A stretch of 64,000 nucleotides of DNA from Euglena gracilis (Eukaryota > Euglenida > Euglenophyceae > Euglenales): positions 2,232,001-2,296,000 of the forward strand of contig CP154954.1 in NCBI GenBank assembly GCA_039621445.1. The letters are read 5' to 3'. A program made the position numbers and the translations under genes. Shown piece after piece: positions 51,696-62,815 of the stretch (position 1 is the first letter of the stretch; every line of letters begins with the position of its first letter). Under the pieces are notes generated by a model. The model had not been told where the DNA came from, did not search any database, and was given only the letters and a program-made list of their open reading frames with translations.

Positions 51696-52541
51696 GATGG
51701 ATTGCCCGAATTTCTGTCCGGTCTACAGACACGACTGGGTGACGCCTTTGAACCAGTGCGGAAATGGATCGGGGAGAGTTCCTTAAGTCCCGAGGACACT
51801 TCCCACCATGACCAAGCTTGGTGGAGTGAACAGCTCCGCCAGGCCGCACGTCTGGCATTCCTGTCTGCCCTAAATGACCGGGACCGTGTCCGCTTTGAGC
51901 ATCAAAGTAATTCTATCTGCTCAAGCTGGATCGGTGCCCGCCCATCCAAGGCTGCAGGGTTTGCCGTCGACGGCGCGTCTTTCCGCCTCATGATGAAGAC
52001 TGCCTATCATCCCCCTCAGCCTGGCCGGTTCCCCCTGCCCCCTCGGCTGCGGGTCGTTGATCCTTTTGGGGACCACGCTCTGTGCTGCCACAAGAATAAA
52101 TTGTGGGAACGCCACCACAGAGTACAGCACTTCCTTTGGTCCCAGCTACAGGCACGGGGTACTCCGCACGCCTTGGAAATCTCGGTGGCCGCCGATCAAA
52201 AGAGGGACGCGGACATCTTCCTTCCCCATTGGTCCGGCGCTGCGTCCTGGGCCATCGATGTGGGCATCAACCACCCCTCTCCGCCCAGTGCCAGTTGGAG
52301 CCTCCCCGCCTCGTGGGAATTACTTCGCAGCAGAGCACTTAGGAAGACTACCAAATACGGAGGCCGCTGCCAAACCCGAGGTGCGCGATTCTCCCCCATG
52401 ATCCTTAGTGTATGGGGTTCCTTCGGGGGAGAGAGCCAACGTGTACCGGGGGTAGCCAAAAGTCGTCTGGCATTAAAGGCCGACCGGCTTTTACCCGTGC
52501 GGTTTTATGTTGCCCCCTTGCCCTCCACCCGTCGGGCTTAA
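51696..52541 (+). pseudogene. E2 retrotransposon fragment, copy 3 (connector and restriction-like endonuclease)
   Basis: Near-identical to 12750-13596, with an open frame to the same stop. The RLE reads DADIFLPHWSGAASWAIDVG, and RDAD replaces the RGAD of copy 1. It begins abruptly at TGATGGATTGCC. It is the 5' end of the 3-kb duplicated block. Confidence 0.9.
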
Positions 52542-52729
52542 TCCCGCCCCCCTCCCCGGAGGGGTACGACCGGTTTTATTCCGACCCTGCTATACTCCGC
52601 ACCCAGCCCTTGCGGTAAAAAAGTGAATCAGTGAAAGTGAGTCGAGGCACGCAAGTGCTCACCGTTCACCGAGGCCGTGGGCCGGGCTTTACCGACGCCT
52701 CTCGCGGTCTCCCCCGCCAGGCGACTAAA

Positions 52730-53105
52730 ATTTTCGACTCACGGGGGCTGAAGATCAAGATTTTCGGACCCGGGGGGGGGGGCTGAAAATCAAAATTTTC
52801 AGTCCCACAGGGGGGGGGGGGGCTGAAAATTGAGATTTCAACTCTCACGGGGGGGCTCAAAAAATTTTGAGTCTCGGGGGGGGGGGGCTGAAAATTAAAA
52901 TTGTCAGTCTCACGGGGGGGGTGAAAATTGAAAATTTCAGTCCCACGGGGGGGGGGTGAAAATTTAAATTATCAGTGTCACGGGGGGGGGCAGAAAATTA
53001 AATTCTTCAGTCTCACAGGGGGGGGGGGGCAGAAAATTGAAATTTTCAGTCTCAAAAAAAATGAAAAAATAAAAGCACGGGGGGGGGGGAGGGCTGAAAA
53101 TTACC
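52730..53105. repeat. CTGAAAATT..AATTTTCAG G-tract minisatellite, copy 2
   Basis: Twin of 13785-14160 with the same unit order but different G-run lengths. Confidence 0.85.
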
Positions 53106-53621
53106 TGTGGGACAAAAAAAGGCACCGCTGGCACCAAACCGATTCCAAGAAGTGGCACAAAACTGGCCAAAATATGTGGCCCCAAAACTGGCCCCTGATG
53201 CAGCACCAAACTGGCCCCAAAATGTGGCCCCCTCAGATGTGGTACCAAACTGGTGCAAAAATGCGGCTCAAAAACTAGCCCCAAGATGTGGCACGAAACT
53301 GGCCAAAGATGTGGTTCCAAACTGGCCCCAAAACTGACCACAAGATGTGAATGTGAATCAAAAAAACTGTAAAGCAAATCACCAGATCACCATTACTGCA
53401 AACAAAATGGACAGACAAACAAAAACCTTCGAGTTTCAAGGCACAGCAACAGGAATCAGAAAACATAAACGACGGCCATTCCCAAGAAAAGGGAGCAGCC
53501 CGTTCTCCACTTCACCGCTCTTCTCTCTGCACATCGCACATCACATGCATCTATTTGGGGCAGTTTTGGGCGACTTTGGCCCAAATGGGCCGCCGGTCAA
53601 AAATGGTAGATTCCACACTTA

Positions 53622-53776
53622 CCCCCCCCCCTTATTGTCCCACCGACCTCCCCCCGGGAGGCCCGACCGGACAAGATGGGGGGGACAATATGGGGGTACC
53701 AAAGGAATTTCATTGGCCGAGCCAAAAAAAACCCCCCGTCGGCCGGGGCCGAGGGACAATATTGGGGGGGGGGGGG
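53622..53776. mobile_element. Poly-C/poly-G terminated TA element, twin of 14675-14830
   Basis: TA (53620-53621), C-run, TTATTGTCCC .. GGGACAATATT, G-run, TA (53777-53778). It was carried by the segmental duplication and is not an independent insertion. Confidence 0.8.
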
Positions 53777-54407
53777 TATGAAGCCATGTTACCCATCAGT
53801 TGAAAGCTCTTGTCAATGGCTTTCGACAGATGGCCACGGGATTCGGCCATTATGCACGCAGCTGAAAATTAGCGATCGTGCATTCCAAATTTGACCACTA
53901 TGCCCAGCATAGCCAAGAAAAAAGCATTTTTTTTGGGCAAAAATGGCCCAAAAAATGGCCAAAAATGGCCACTTTTTGGACCCGAAAAAGGGCCGTGTGC
54001 CGCCCGCCGGCCGCCCTCGGCGCCCCCTCCCCCCTTACCCCCCCGCCCCCCCCGCCGGCCGCCCCCCCCCCCCCCCGCCCCCCCCACCGTTTCTCCTTTG
54101 GTCATACCTGGAGAGGGTGAAATTAGGATTAGTCGGTTAAGTCAAGTCAGTTGAAAGGGGACACTCTCAATTGGGCAGATGAAAAAAATGATAATGTTTT
54201 TTTATCAAATTGAATGAAATTTTATCAAATTTTCACAAGCGTCAAACATTGAATAAGATCGGCACTTCGGCTCCCGTTTTTGGCCCGAAAGCCATCTGAG
54301 CACCGTCGGACGGCTGGCCGGCTGGCCGGAGGGGGGTCTTATATGGGGGTTCTTAAATGGGGGGGGGACCCCTGCGACGAGGAGTCAAACTTGAAATCCA
54401 ACAAGAG

Positions 54408-54459
54408 ACGGTGGTGGGGCGAACCGAATCCACCGACCAGTGGCACAGCCTACTGGATT
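54408..54459 (-). promoter_or_regulatory. 52-bp conserved 3'-terminal motif, copy 6
   Basis: Twin of the motif at 15446-15497 within the duplicated block. Confidence 0.8.
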
Positions 54460-54675
54460 TGAGTGTTCAGGGGGGAGGGAGGCTATGTACAGATGGGGGA
54501 ACCCCATGGATAGTGAGAGGGGTTAAGCAGAGGCTGAAGGGACTTTAGTGGCCGAGGTTCCGGGACGGGAAGGTGATGTGGACCCTTAATGTTGTGGGTC
54601 GTGGGGGCAGGGATGGGTTGGCCAAGGGCCAGGTCATAGTAGGTGGGTTTTCCTCGTCTTGTCGACGCGACGAGG

Positions 54676-54801
54676 AGTGGGGAGAGTCCTACTAGGATCG
54701 CATTTAGGATTTGCGTACTAAGGGTGTTTCCTAACTTTCATGAACGAGCCCCACACACACACACAAGCACACACAAGCCCACAGACACCCACCCACCCAC
54801 C

Positions 54802-54847
<46 letters not shown>

Positions 54848-55281
54848 GACAAAAGGGCCCACGCCCCTCAGGGCAAGGCCAGCGAGAAGCGAAGTGAAAC
54901 CAAAGAGTGACTGGCGGGTGCAACGGCTCGCGGTGACCCGTCCCGACGGCAAAGAACAGCACGCCGACACGGGCGACGCGCTCGCACGGGCGACGCACGG
55001 GCACGACACGCGCGAGACATGTGCGAGCCGTGCCGAGCCGTGCCGAGCCGTGCCGAGCCGTGCCGAGCTGTGCCGAGCCGTGCCGAGCCGTGCCGAGCCG
55101 TGCCGAGCCGTGCCGAGCCGTGCCGAGCCGAGCCGTGCCTAAAAATTTTTTTTTCATGAACGGAAAATGAAAGGAAAGGTCTCACAGATTTTATCTTTCT
55201 TTCATAGCATTTTTCACGAACTGCACCACCCTAGTCCGATTTTCCTCTATTTGGCTTAAAAAGGGGCGGCGTTATCGGAAA
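54676..55281. repeat. Duplicated block with CA microsatellite and GTGCCGAGCC minisatellite, copy 2
   Basis: Near-identical to 22343-22906. It has a few more GTGCCGAGCC units (about 55024-55137), one with a T substitution. It diverges after CGTTATCGGAAA. Confidence 0.9.
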
Positions 55282-57544
55282 TTTGTATTTTTGTCTTCGA
55301 ACCAATTTGTTTTTTTTCCATTTTGCATTTTTTCAGTTCCTTTGCTTTTTTGGGAAAATAATGCCCATTGTGCTCTTCTTTACACAGGTTCTGCTTTATC
55401 CCCAAAAAGTTGTTTCTTTTTCATGTCAAACATATGGGTCTTACTATTTCTACTTGTATGTTGTGTTTTTGAAAATCTTGGACCCATCTGCTCTTTATCT
55501 TTGAAGGGATATGTCCTCCCCACATTCGAGGTGAAGATGAATTTGCAAGGGAGCAGTGACTGCTCCACCAAGCGACCACTCTGCCTTGACCCTCAGCTGA
55601 CTGTCGCAACTGGCTGGGGTGTTGGTCTCGGTAACGAGACCGGCGTTCCCCTAAATAATCAAGGTGTGTTCCTTTTGTTTTGTCAGGGCTGCAATGCTCT
55701 CCAAGATGGAAACAGGCAGGGCATTGCTCAAGGAAATTTGCCCCCTGGGATGGGGGTCCAGCCACCAACAGCTTTTTCCCCTCCTGCTCCCCCCCCCTCA
55801 AAGAGTTTTACTTATTTTCCAGCTGCCCTTCTGGGGGCTGGATGGCAACGGATTTTTGTTTTGGGGTGCAAAAATGGGTGATCTATTTTCTTTTGCATTA
55901 TTGGCATTTTTTTGGGAGCATTTTTTACAATTTTTTTTGGCAGCCGGTTCGATACCGGGTCGGGTCGAGGTCCAGTCCGGGACCCCTGTGGGGGGGGAGG
56001 CCGACATCCTTTTTCCAGCCAGCCAAAATTTATTTACCAGCTTTTGAACTGGACCCCCCCCCCTGAGAGGGGTTCCTTGAGCAACGCCCTGGACTAGAGT
56101 GTCTGGGGGTGGGGGTTGTCTGGGCACGATGGCATTTTGACAAAAGGTGTTGGAAGTGTCAAGGCCAGAATGCGGATTTTTTTCAATTCAAGACAACTTC
56201 CCAACAAACGTTGAAAAGTCGCTAACCATGCCTCCCTCCCCCATAAATGCCCAGGTTTTGAATAGTTCTGAGTTCTCGATGGCCCATTGTTGGGTCAAAA
56301 AATCGATGTTTCCAAAGTATCTCGGAAATGAAGCAAAATCAAAGGATATGTCCGGAGACCTAAATTGAAACTCTTAAAATGCCCCATCTCATTATTTTGA
56401 TTTCCACACAACTCCCCGCCCAGCCCAAAATATGGCCGATTTACAGTCCAGAACAGCGCAGCAGGCTTGCGATTTGGCGGTTTTCGGCCCTTTTTGGGGT
56501 AAAAAAAAATCAACCTTTTTAAAATTTCTCAAATAATGGTGGGAGGCGGGCTGGCCCTCGCTATCCCTGGGCTGTCTTTCTTACTGCAGGTGTGGCCCTG
56601 GGGATGGTGGTTGGTGGTTTTCAGGACTTGGGCTGGTTGGCGGGGAGCACTCATCCCCTTGGGGGGCGGGGGCTTGCGAGGACCCACTTTTGGGGAGAAC
56701 AACTTTGAGGTGCAAAAACTTTTGGCGCTTCACGCCAAAAACAAAAAGGAAAACGTCCCGCTCCGGAGGTCGTACACTCAGCCCAACAGCCATCCTCAAG
56801 GGGAGGCTCGGATTAAAAGAAAACCTCTGGCAGTGGTCCGGGACTCCCAACTGCCGACCTCGGGACTCAGTGTCCCCTCAAATCCCTGAGTGACCGTCGG
56901 ACCATCGTTGCGGACCGACCGCCTGGACAGGAGGTGACCCACAGCACAGGGTGATTCACCGCAGGTTGGAGGAAGGCGGGCGTCGGCCCACAGGCAGACC
57001 TCTGGGAGTCAGTCACTTCGAAATCGCCTGTCCCTCGGTGGCATGGCAGTCGTGGCGGGGTCTTGTTTCTCAAGAGAGGTTGTATTGGAGGATTAAATAC
57101 TGGGGCTGGAGGGAACCCCCCCACAAGGGGGGGAATGGAAGCGGTGACAATGACCCGGTCAGCAATGGTGGTATGGCAGGTTCCAACCCAAAACAAATGC
57201 AATGAAATCACATGTGGGGAAATGGTGTTCACCGGGCGCAGTGGTGTGCCTGCCGTGCCGCCACGCGCAGGGTTGGGCAACACAGCCGCCACTTGCTGCC
57301 CAACCTCCGCCAAGAGGGCCGTAACCCGCCGCGGGTCCGTCCGCAGGAGGTCACTGACCTGGGTGACGACGTCGTCCAGCCCTGGCACCATGGCTGCGCA
57401 GGAGTGACCAAAGGGGTGGCGGTGGGATGCACAAGACCTGTAGTTTCAGAATCCATGTCAAAACGCCACCTGTAACACTATGAAGGAGAATCTGCGATGA
57501 ACACACACACACACACACACAGCAGCAAAATGTGTGTGTGTGTT

Positions 57545-57575
<31 letters not shown>

Positions 57576-58290
57576 CTGTAAACTGTTCGCATCAAAGCGC
57601 ATGAGTGCTTTTGCACATGAGTGTATCGTATTGTGTGTATACACAAATGTTGGGCACCTGAATGTTTGCAGTTGTGAAATTATGAGAGTCTGCGGGTGTC
57701 CCTGCGGCTGTCTGTTTGTGTGTACGGCGTGATCTGTGGGTTGCACCGGTGAAGCCCCGGGCAGGGTGGCCCACAGGGAGTCGAAGTCCACCGCCGCCAG
57801 GAATTCCGCGGACAGTCCGCCGGAGGGCAGCAGCGCCTGCAACTGGGCGGCGACCTGGGCAGGCTTCTTCTTAGGACCGTGGGGGGGGGAATTAAAGGAA
57901 ATGCCCGACCTAAATTGAAGCCCTTGAAATGCTGTATCTAAGGGTATTTTGATTTCCCCGCAACTCCCCGCCTGGCCCGAGTTACGGCCATTTTTCAACC
58001 AATTTTGGCATATTGTACAGTTTTGGTTTGTTTTGGCTTGGCCATTTTAGGCCATTTCTGGTTTAAAAAAAGGCGGAAAAAAAACCAACGAAAATCAAAT
58101 AAATAATTGGCCACAACGATGTTTTTTGGCCTCCCGGACCCAGAAAAGCTTTTTTCGAGCCGAAAATGAGCGTTTTTCGAGAATTTTGAACCCCCCCCCC
58201 CCCAACGCCGGTTTTTGGCCCGAAACCCGGCCGAAAAGCTGGCATTGCAAATGTCGCATGATTTATGATTTACAAAATACACTCCAATTT
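55282..58290. other. Gene-poor stretch with dispersed repeat fragments
   Basis: Frames up to about 215 codons exist but none has a domain I can name. The 55291-55881 plus-strand frame is partly hydrophobic. The words CAACTCCCCGCC and TTTTGATTTCC near 56395-56420 and 57950-57975 belong to a repeat also found inverted near 61380-61420 and 61605-61640. A CA/GT microsatellite lies at about 57501-57575. Confidence 0.5.
56867..57998 (-). other. Possible split host gene (weak)
   Basis: Two minus-strand stretches have protein-like composition: KKKPAQVAAQLQALLPSGG and AEFLAAVDFDSLWATLPG (about 57740-57880), and VPGLDDVVTQVSDLL and VTALLAEVGQQVAAVLPN (about 57290-57390). The CA microsatellite lies between them and might be in an intron. 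I could not find a donor-acceptor pair that joins them in frame. No domain is recognised. Confidence 0.2.
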
Positions 58291-58680
58291 ACCCTCACCC
58301 CCCCCCTATTTGGCTAATGGCCAGGCTCCTTCGGACCCCCAATTAGCCAATTAGAGGGGGGGGGGACAATTAGGGGGGGGTTACCCCGGCCAATGGCCAA
58401 TAAGCTTGACCCCCCTACCCCCCTAAATGACCCCCCCCCCCCCTAGATGACCCCCTGGGGGTCATCTAGGGGGGGGGGTCATAGAGCAGAGCAATTTTTC
58501 AAGTGGGAAAAGTATCCCCCCCTTAATAACCCCCCCCCCCCAGATGACCCTTTGGGGGGTCCTGATGCAAAATTGATTGGGTCATTTAGGGGGGGGGGTG
58601 GTAATTGGCTAATGGACCGTCCAACGGGACCCCCAATTGGCCAATTAGGGGGGGGGGGCAATTAGGGGGGGGGGTGAGGG
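58291..58680. mobile_element. Cluster of poly-C/poly-G elements (TATTTGGC, TAGATGACC and TAATTGGCC types)
   Basis: Outer ends are CCCTCACCCC and GGGGTGAGGG. Inside are TATTTGGCTAAT, a hairpin CCTAGATGACCCC/GGGGTCATCTAGG, C-run/G-run pairs with AGATGACC or TCATTTAGG, and CCAATTAGGGG repeats. The build is the same as the other TA elements, but several seem to be nested and I cannot assign clean TA duplications. Confidence 0.6.
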
Positions 58681-61600
58681 AACATTACTTGCAGTAATTT
58701 TTGGGGGAGCACGCCGTCGGCCAGCCGTCGGCCAGCCGTCGGCCAGCCGTCGGACAGGAAAATGACCCAAGCCACAGCCTTGCAATGCAGAAACAATTTC
58801 GCCACCAATCTCCCTTCAAGGTCATGTTCATCGTTAGTGGAGGCTGCATTTTTTCCCATTTGAAGTCATTTTTCGTCAATTTTTGTCAATTTTGCCATTT
58901 TTGGACTTTTTTTTACCAATTTTGACCATTTCAGCCTTTTTTGGGGGATCATTCTACAGTGATTGTGAAGGGTTATTTGCCTACATTTTATTTGAATGAT
59001 TATAAAACGCTCAGCTGGTGTCCCACCTAATAATGGACGAAGGTACCTAATAATGGACAAAAAAGGCTCAAATATTGTGTGAAATGGTCTCAAATGACTC
59101 AAAATTTTACACAAAATTAGGCATTTGCCACTCAAAAATTAGGAATATACACACGAAATTAGGAATTTCCTCCTCAAAATTAGGAATTTGCCACTCAAAA
59201 TTCGGAACTGGCACGCCAAATTAGGCATTTGCTTCCCATATGAGATAGACAACCCGACCCGGCTTCCGTCACGCCGTCGGCCAGCCGTCGGCCAGCCGTC
59301 GGCCAGCCGTGTGCTCCCCCTTTGAAATGTTAAGAGCTCAGACCCCCCCACACCCCCCATACCCCCAATCCCCTTTCTTCGATTTTTTTTCGACTTTTTT
59401 TCCACCCAGAAATGACCCAAAATCCATGCGTCCATTAAGTGCAATTGGCTGAAAAATGGCCATAACTCGGGCTCCATGAAGAGTTGGAAGAAAGGTAAAC
59501 CATGGCTGGATAGGGTGTTCCAAGAGCGGGTGCCCGGACCTACTCAGGGGGGGGGCGGGGGGGGGGGGGGGGGGGGGGCGGGGCGGGGGGGGGGTCCGAC
59601 CCCCCCGTCGCCGGGGTGGTAAGCTTCGCTCTTACTCTAAAGAGATAAGAGCTCAGCGACCCCCCCATATAAGACCCCCCCAGGGTTCGATATAAAGACA
59701 GGTGGGGGGTGGTCCGGACCCCCTGCGGGCCAGGAGGGGGGGGGTGTGGGGGGGACCCCCCCCACCTAAACAGTGGCGCGGTCAGGGTGACCGAAAATTT
59801 TTGACCCCAAAAACGACCAAAAGTGCCATTTTGGGCACTTTTTGGGGAAAAATGTGCCAAAAATGCAAAAAATTACGGGGCGAAGCGCCGGAGGAAAAAA
59901 TTGACCCTTTTTGGGGGGTCCCGGGACCCCCCCCCCCCCGAGGGTTCATTTTTGCTGTGGACATTTTCTTTGACTTTGCGTCATTTCCAGATTTTTTCTT
60001 TTGGAAAAATCTATTTTTTTAGCAAAAAAAAACGGCCCAGAAAACACCCCAAAATGGCCGTTTTGGGCCACAAAAGCGTGCTGGAACACGGGCCAGGCGT
60101 GTCGGCGGCCAAAACGACGAACGGGGGGTGACAAAGGGCCTCCGGGGGCACATTTTGTCAGAATGAAATTTTCGGAAATAATCCACGTTTTCTCAAGATA
60201 TTTTCAAAAAATCGATTTTTTTGACCGAGTTTAGGACCCCGTCGAAATGGCAGAGTCTGATGAGGGGGGGGCGGGCCAATGGGGGGGAGGAAGGGGGGGG
60301 GGGGGGGCGGGGGGGGGCCGCGGGGGTGGGGGGGGGGGTGTGGGGGGGTGGGGTCCGAGGGCGGCCGCGCGGGCGGAACGCATCCTAAAATCGGTGATTT
60401 TCGGGTCCAAAAAGTGGTCATTTTTTGCCATTTTTGGGCCATTTTTGACCAAAAAAGTGCTCATTTGGCCGCGCGCAGAGCGCGCGGCCCCCAAATTTGC
60501 CATTTTGGGTCCAAAAATGGTCATTTTTGGTCATTTTTGGGCCTCAAAAAATCGCGATTTTTTACCAAAATTTTTTTTCTTGGCTATGCTAGGCACAGGG
60601 GGGGGAGGGGGGGTCCAGGGGGGGGGCGAGCGGCCGCGCGGGGGGGGGGGGGGGGGGGGGGGGGGGTCCCGGACCCCCCCGAGCGGCGCGCCTAGCCTCC
60701 AATGTCTACCTAGTTTGGACCCCTTCGCGGGTGAATAACTCGGGCCTGGCGGAGTTGGGGGTCAAACGGAGGTGTCAGTCACGACTGAAAAAAAATTCCG
60801 GGAACCGGGCCAGGATGATGGTGATAATCCGCCGGTTCCCGAGGTGGGTCGGGGGGGGGGGGGGGTGTTAGACCCCCTTTTGCCCAGGGGTAGCTTCACT
60901 CTTACCCATGAAGGGATAAGAGCTCGGCGACCAGGTTTTGAATAGTGCTGAGCTCTTAATGGGACGTGCATGTAGCGTCGGAGAAGAGCAGCATTGCAAA
61001 TTTCGCATTGCAATGCAGAATTCATGTGCTTCGAACCTGGGCCAAAAAAAAACAAATGGTTCGAAGCCCATGAATTCTGCAATGCAATGCGAAATTTGCA
61101 ATGCTGGTCTTCTCCGTCCTACGTGCAAGTTTTTCTGAAAATTTTCGACATTTTTGACCCGGCTTTGACCCAAAGTCAATGGGTTGGCGGCCAAAAACGG
61201 GTCGCCGGCGGGTCGAAAACACTTATTTTTGGCCTGAAAACAGGGTTTCCGGGTCCGGGAGGCCAAAAATATCGTTTCGGGCAGAATTTTTTTGCATTTT
61301 TTTGACTTTTTGGCCCAAAAATGGCCGAAAAATCAAAACAGGCCAAAACTGCACAAAATGGCCAAAATTGGCCGAAAAATGGCCGTAACTCGGGCCAGGC
61401 GGGGAGTTGCGGGGAAATCAAAATACGGTTAGGTAGGGCATTTTAAGGGCTTCAATTTTGGTCTCCCGGACATTTCCTTTGATTCCCCACAATTTTTGAG
61501 CAATTTTAGAAAAATTCGATTTTTTTTTTACCCCAAAATGATGGCCAAAAACGGCTAAGTCGCAAGCTTGCCACGTTGTTTTGGGCCGTAAATCGGCCAC

Positions 61601-62256
61601 ATTTCGGGCTAGGCGGGGAGTTGCGGAGAAATCAAAATAATGAGATGGGAGGTTAGGCACCAGGACGGCGGGGCGAGCACCGTGGGTACCGTAGTGTCCT
61701 TGGATTTCGAGGGGCCGGAGGTGGTGCGCGTAGCGTGGCCCCATGCCCCTGCCCAGCGGCGCCACCGCGACGGCAGCTGTGCGGTGGGCAATTTCTTTCC
61801 TCCTCCGTCCTCTCCCCAAACGTAATGGTCAATACCCGAATCCTCCCCCCATTGCCACGTGGGGCCCCGCACCACCCGATCTGCCCCGGAATCCTGCCCA
61901 TGTCTGTGTGTGAGAGCGCGCGCGTGTGTTGTTTTTGTTGCTGCTGCTGCTGTTGCTGCTGCTGCTGTTGTTGTGGAGTGGATGCGTGAGTGGGCGGGTG
62001 GGTGGGAGGGTTGGTATACGTTCTTGCGTCCTTTCGCGTCCATCCGTCCGTGCATCTGTCCATATATGCATGCATGACTCTGGCCCGGGAGGTTGGACGA
62101 CAATTGGTTTGTGGACAATGCCCCGAAGAGCTCGCTGACCATGGCCTCCCTGAATCTTATAAACCCTATTGTACTTCATAGCCCCGAGGCTGAGCACCAC
62201 AACCAAACACCCGAAATTGAATACCAAAAGCCGAGAACTCTCTCCGGACGTCCACC
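58681..62256. other. Dispersed non-coding repeats and homopolymer tracts
   Basis: GGCCAGCCGTC units lie at 58718-58753 and 59272-59311. Poly-G tracts lie at about 59547-59595, 60265-60355 and 60597-60667. A TCGGGTCCGGGAGGCC repeat copy lies at 61130-61330, and a CTG/TTG microsatellite at about 61930-61975. An inverted pair GAATTC/ATGCAATGCGAAATTTGC occurs at about 60990-61105. The longer frames span microsatellites or G-runs and are not credible genes. Confidence 0.65.
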
Positions 62257-62616
62257 ATGGAGGTGCAGAAGTCACACACAATCGAAGGGGGGCTGAACCC
62301 CCGCGAGGGACCTAGTCAGTTGGCACTGGTTCCAGGACGCATGCCAGTCCGGCCCAGGCTTCTGACACAAGTGGAGGAGAATCATGTGGTCCAAGCCTTC
62401 CGAACACTTTGGCAGAACGGTGCCATTGTTGACACAGAGGTACTCCTTGTCCTTGGCAGGACTGTTTCTAAAGGATATATGAGGTTCGACAGTCCCTCTA
62501 CCAACTTTGACCCAGCACTGGGTGAAGGTCATGCCATTGCTCAAGATTGCCTTAATGTTGCCTCCCCAATGGAAGGATCTGTGGTTTTTTTTTTTAGAGG
62601 AATGATTGTCATGTAA
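62257..62616 (+). CDS. Unrecognised 119-codon open frame
   Basis: The ATG at 62257 opens MEVQKSHTIEGGLNPREG, then EENHVVQAFRTLWQNGAIVD and an FFFRGMIVM end. Its composition is protein-like and not repetitive. I do not recognise the family. It lies just upstream of a small RLE fragment and could be part of an old element or a host exon. Confidence 0.25.
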   Translation: MEVQKSHTIEGGLNPREGPSQLALVPGRMPVRPRLLTQVEENHVVQAFRTLWQNGAIVDTEVLLVLGRTVSKGYMRFDSPSTNFDPALGEGHAIAQDCLNVASPMEGSVVFFFRGMIVM

Positions 62617-62679
62617 AACTTGTAAAACCCCGCGGTAATTGTCGTCACGGCATTATCCACCCACGGTAATTGTCGGCCC

Positions 62680-62815
62680 CCGGTATTGGCAAGTGGCATG
62701 AGGCACAAGAGGAGGACAAAATAAAGAAGTATGGTGACGGTTGCCAACAAAGAGGCTGGACATTCATTCCCTTTGTGTTGGACTGTTATGGTGGCATGGG
62801 GGATGGTGCGCTCAC
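62680..62815 (+). pseudogene. Fragment of an E6/E3-type RLE C terminus
   Basis: GKWHEAQEEDKIKKYGDGC and RGWTFIPFVLDCYGGMGDGA match E6 nearly residue for residue (GKWHESQEADKIKKYGDGC). Only about 45 codons survive. Flanking sequence on both sides is unrelated. Confidence 0.85.

Larger units (their letters stand above)
51696..54685. repeat. 3-kb duplicated block (twin of 12750-15722)
   Basis: The order E2 fragment, CTGAAAATT G-tract array, 24-bp minisatellite family, poly-C/poly-G element, poly-C tract and minus-strand 3' tail is the same in both. Differences I noticed are mostly homopolymer lengths, scattered substitutions and a 14-bp indel near 54340. The TA element at 53622-53776 and the 3' motif at 54408-54459 (minus) are twins of those at 14675 and 15446. 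The right end fuses to the 22343-type block at AGTGGGGAGA. Confidence 0.92.

Noticed and set aside
55945-55970. Second tRNA-like T-arm (GGTTCGATACC)
   Set aside because: A four-pair stem forms, but the upstream sequence is T-rich and shows no tRNA cloverleaf.
58291-58680. A single clean TA element
   Set aside because: The ends are inverted (CCCTCACC/GGTGAGGG), but the flanking bases do not repeat TA and several nested pairs are present. I list it only as a cluster.
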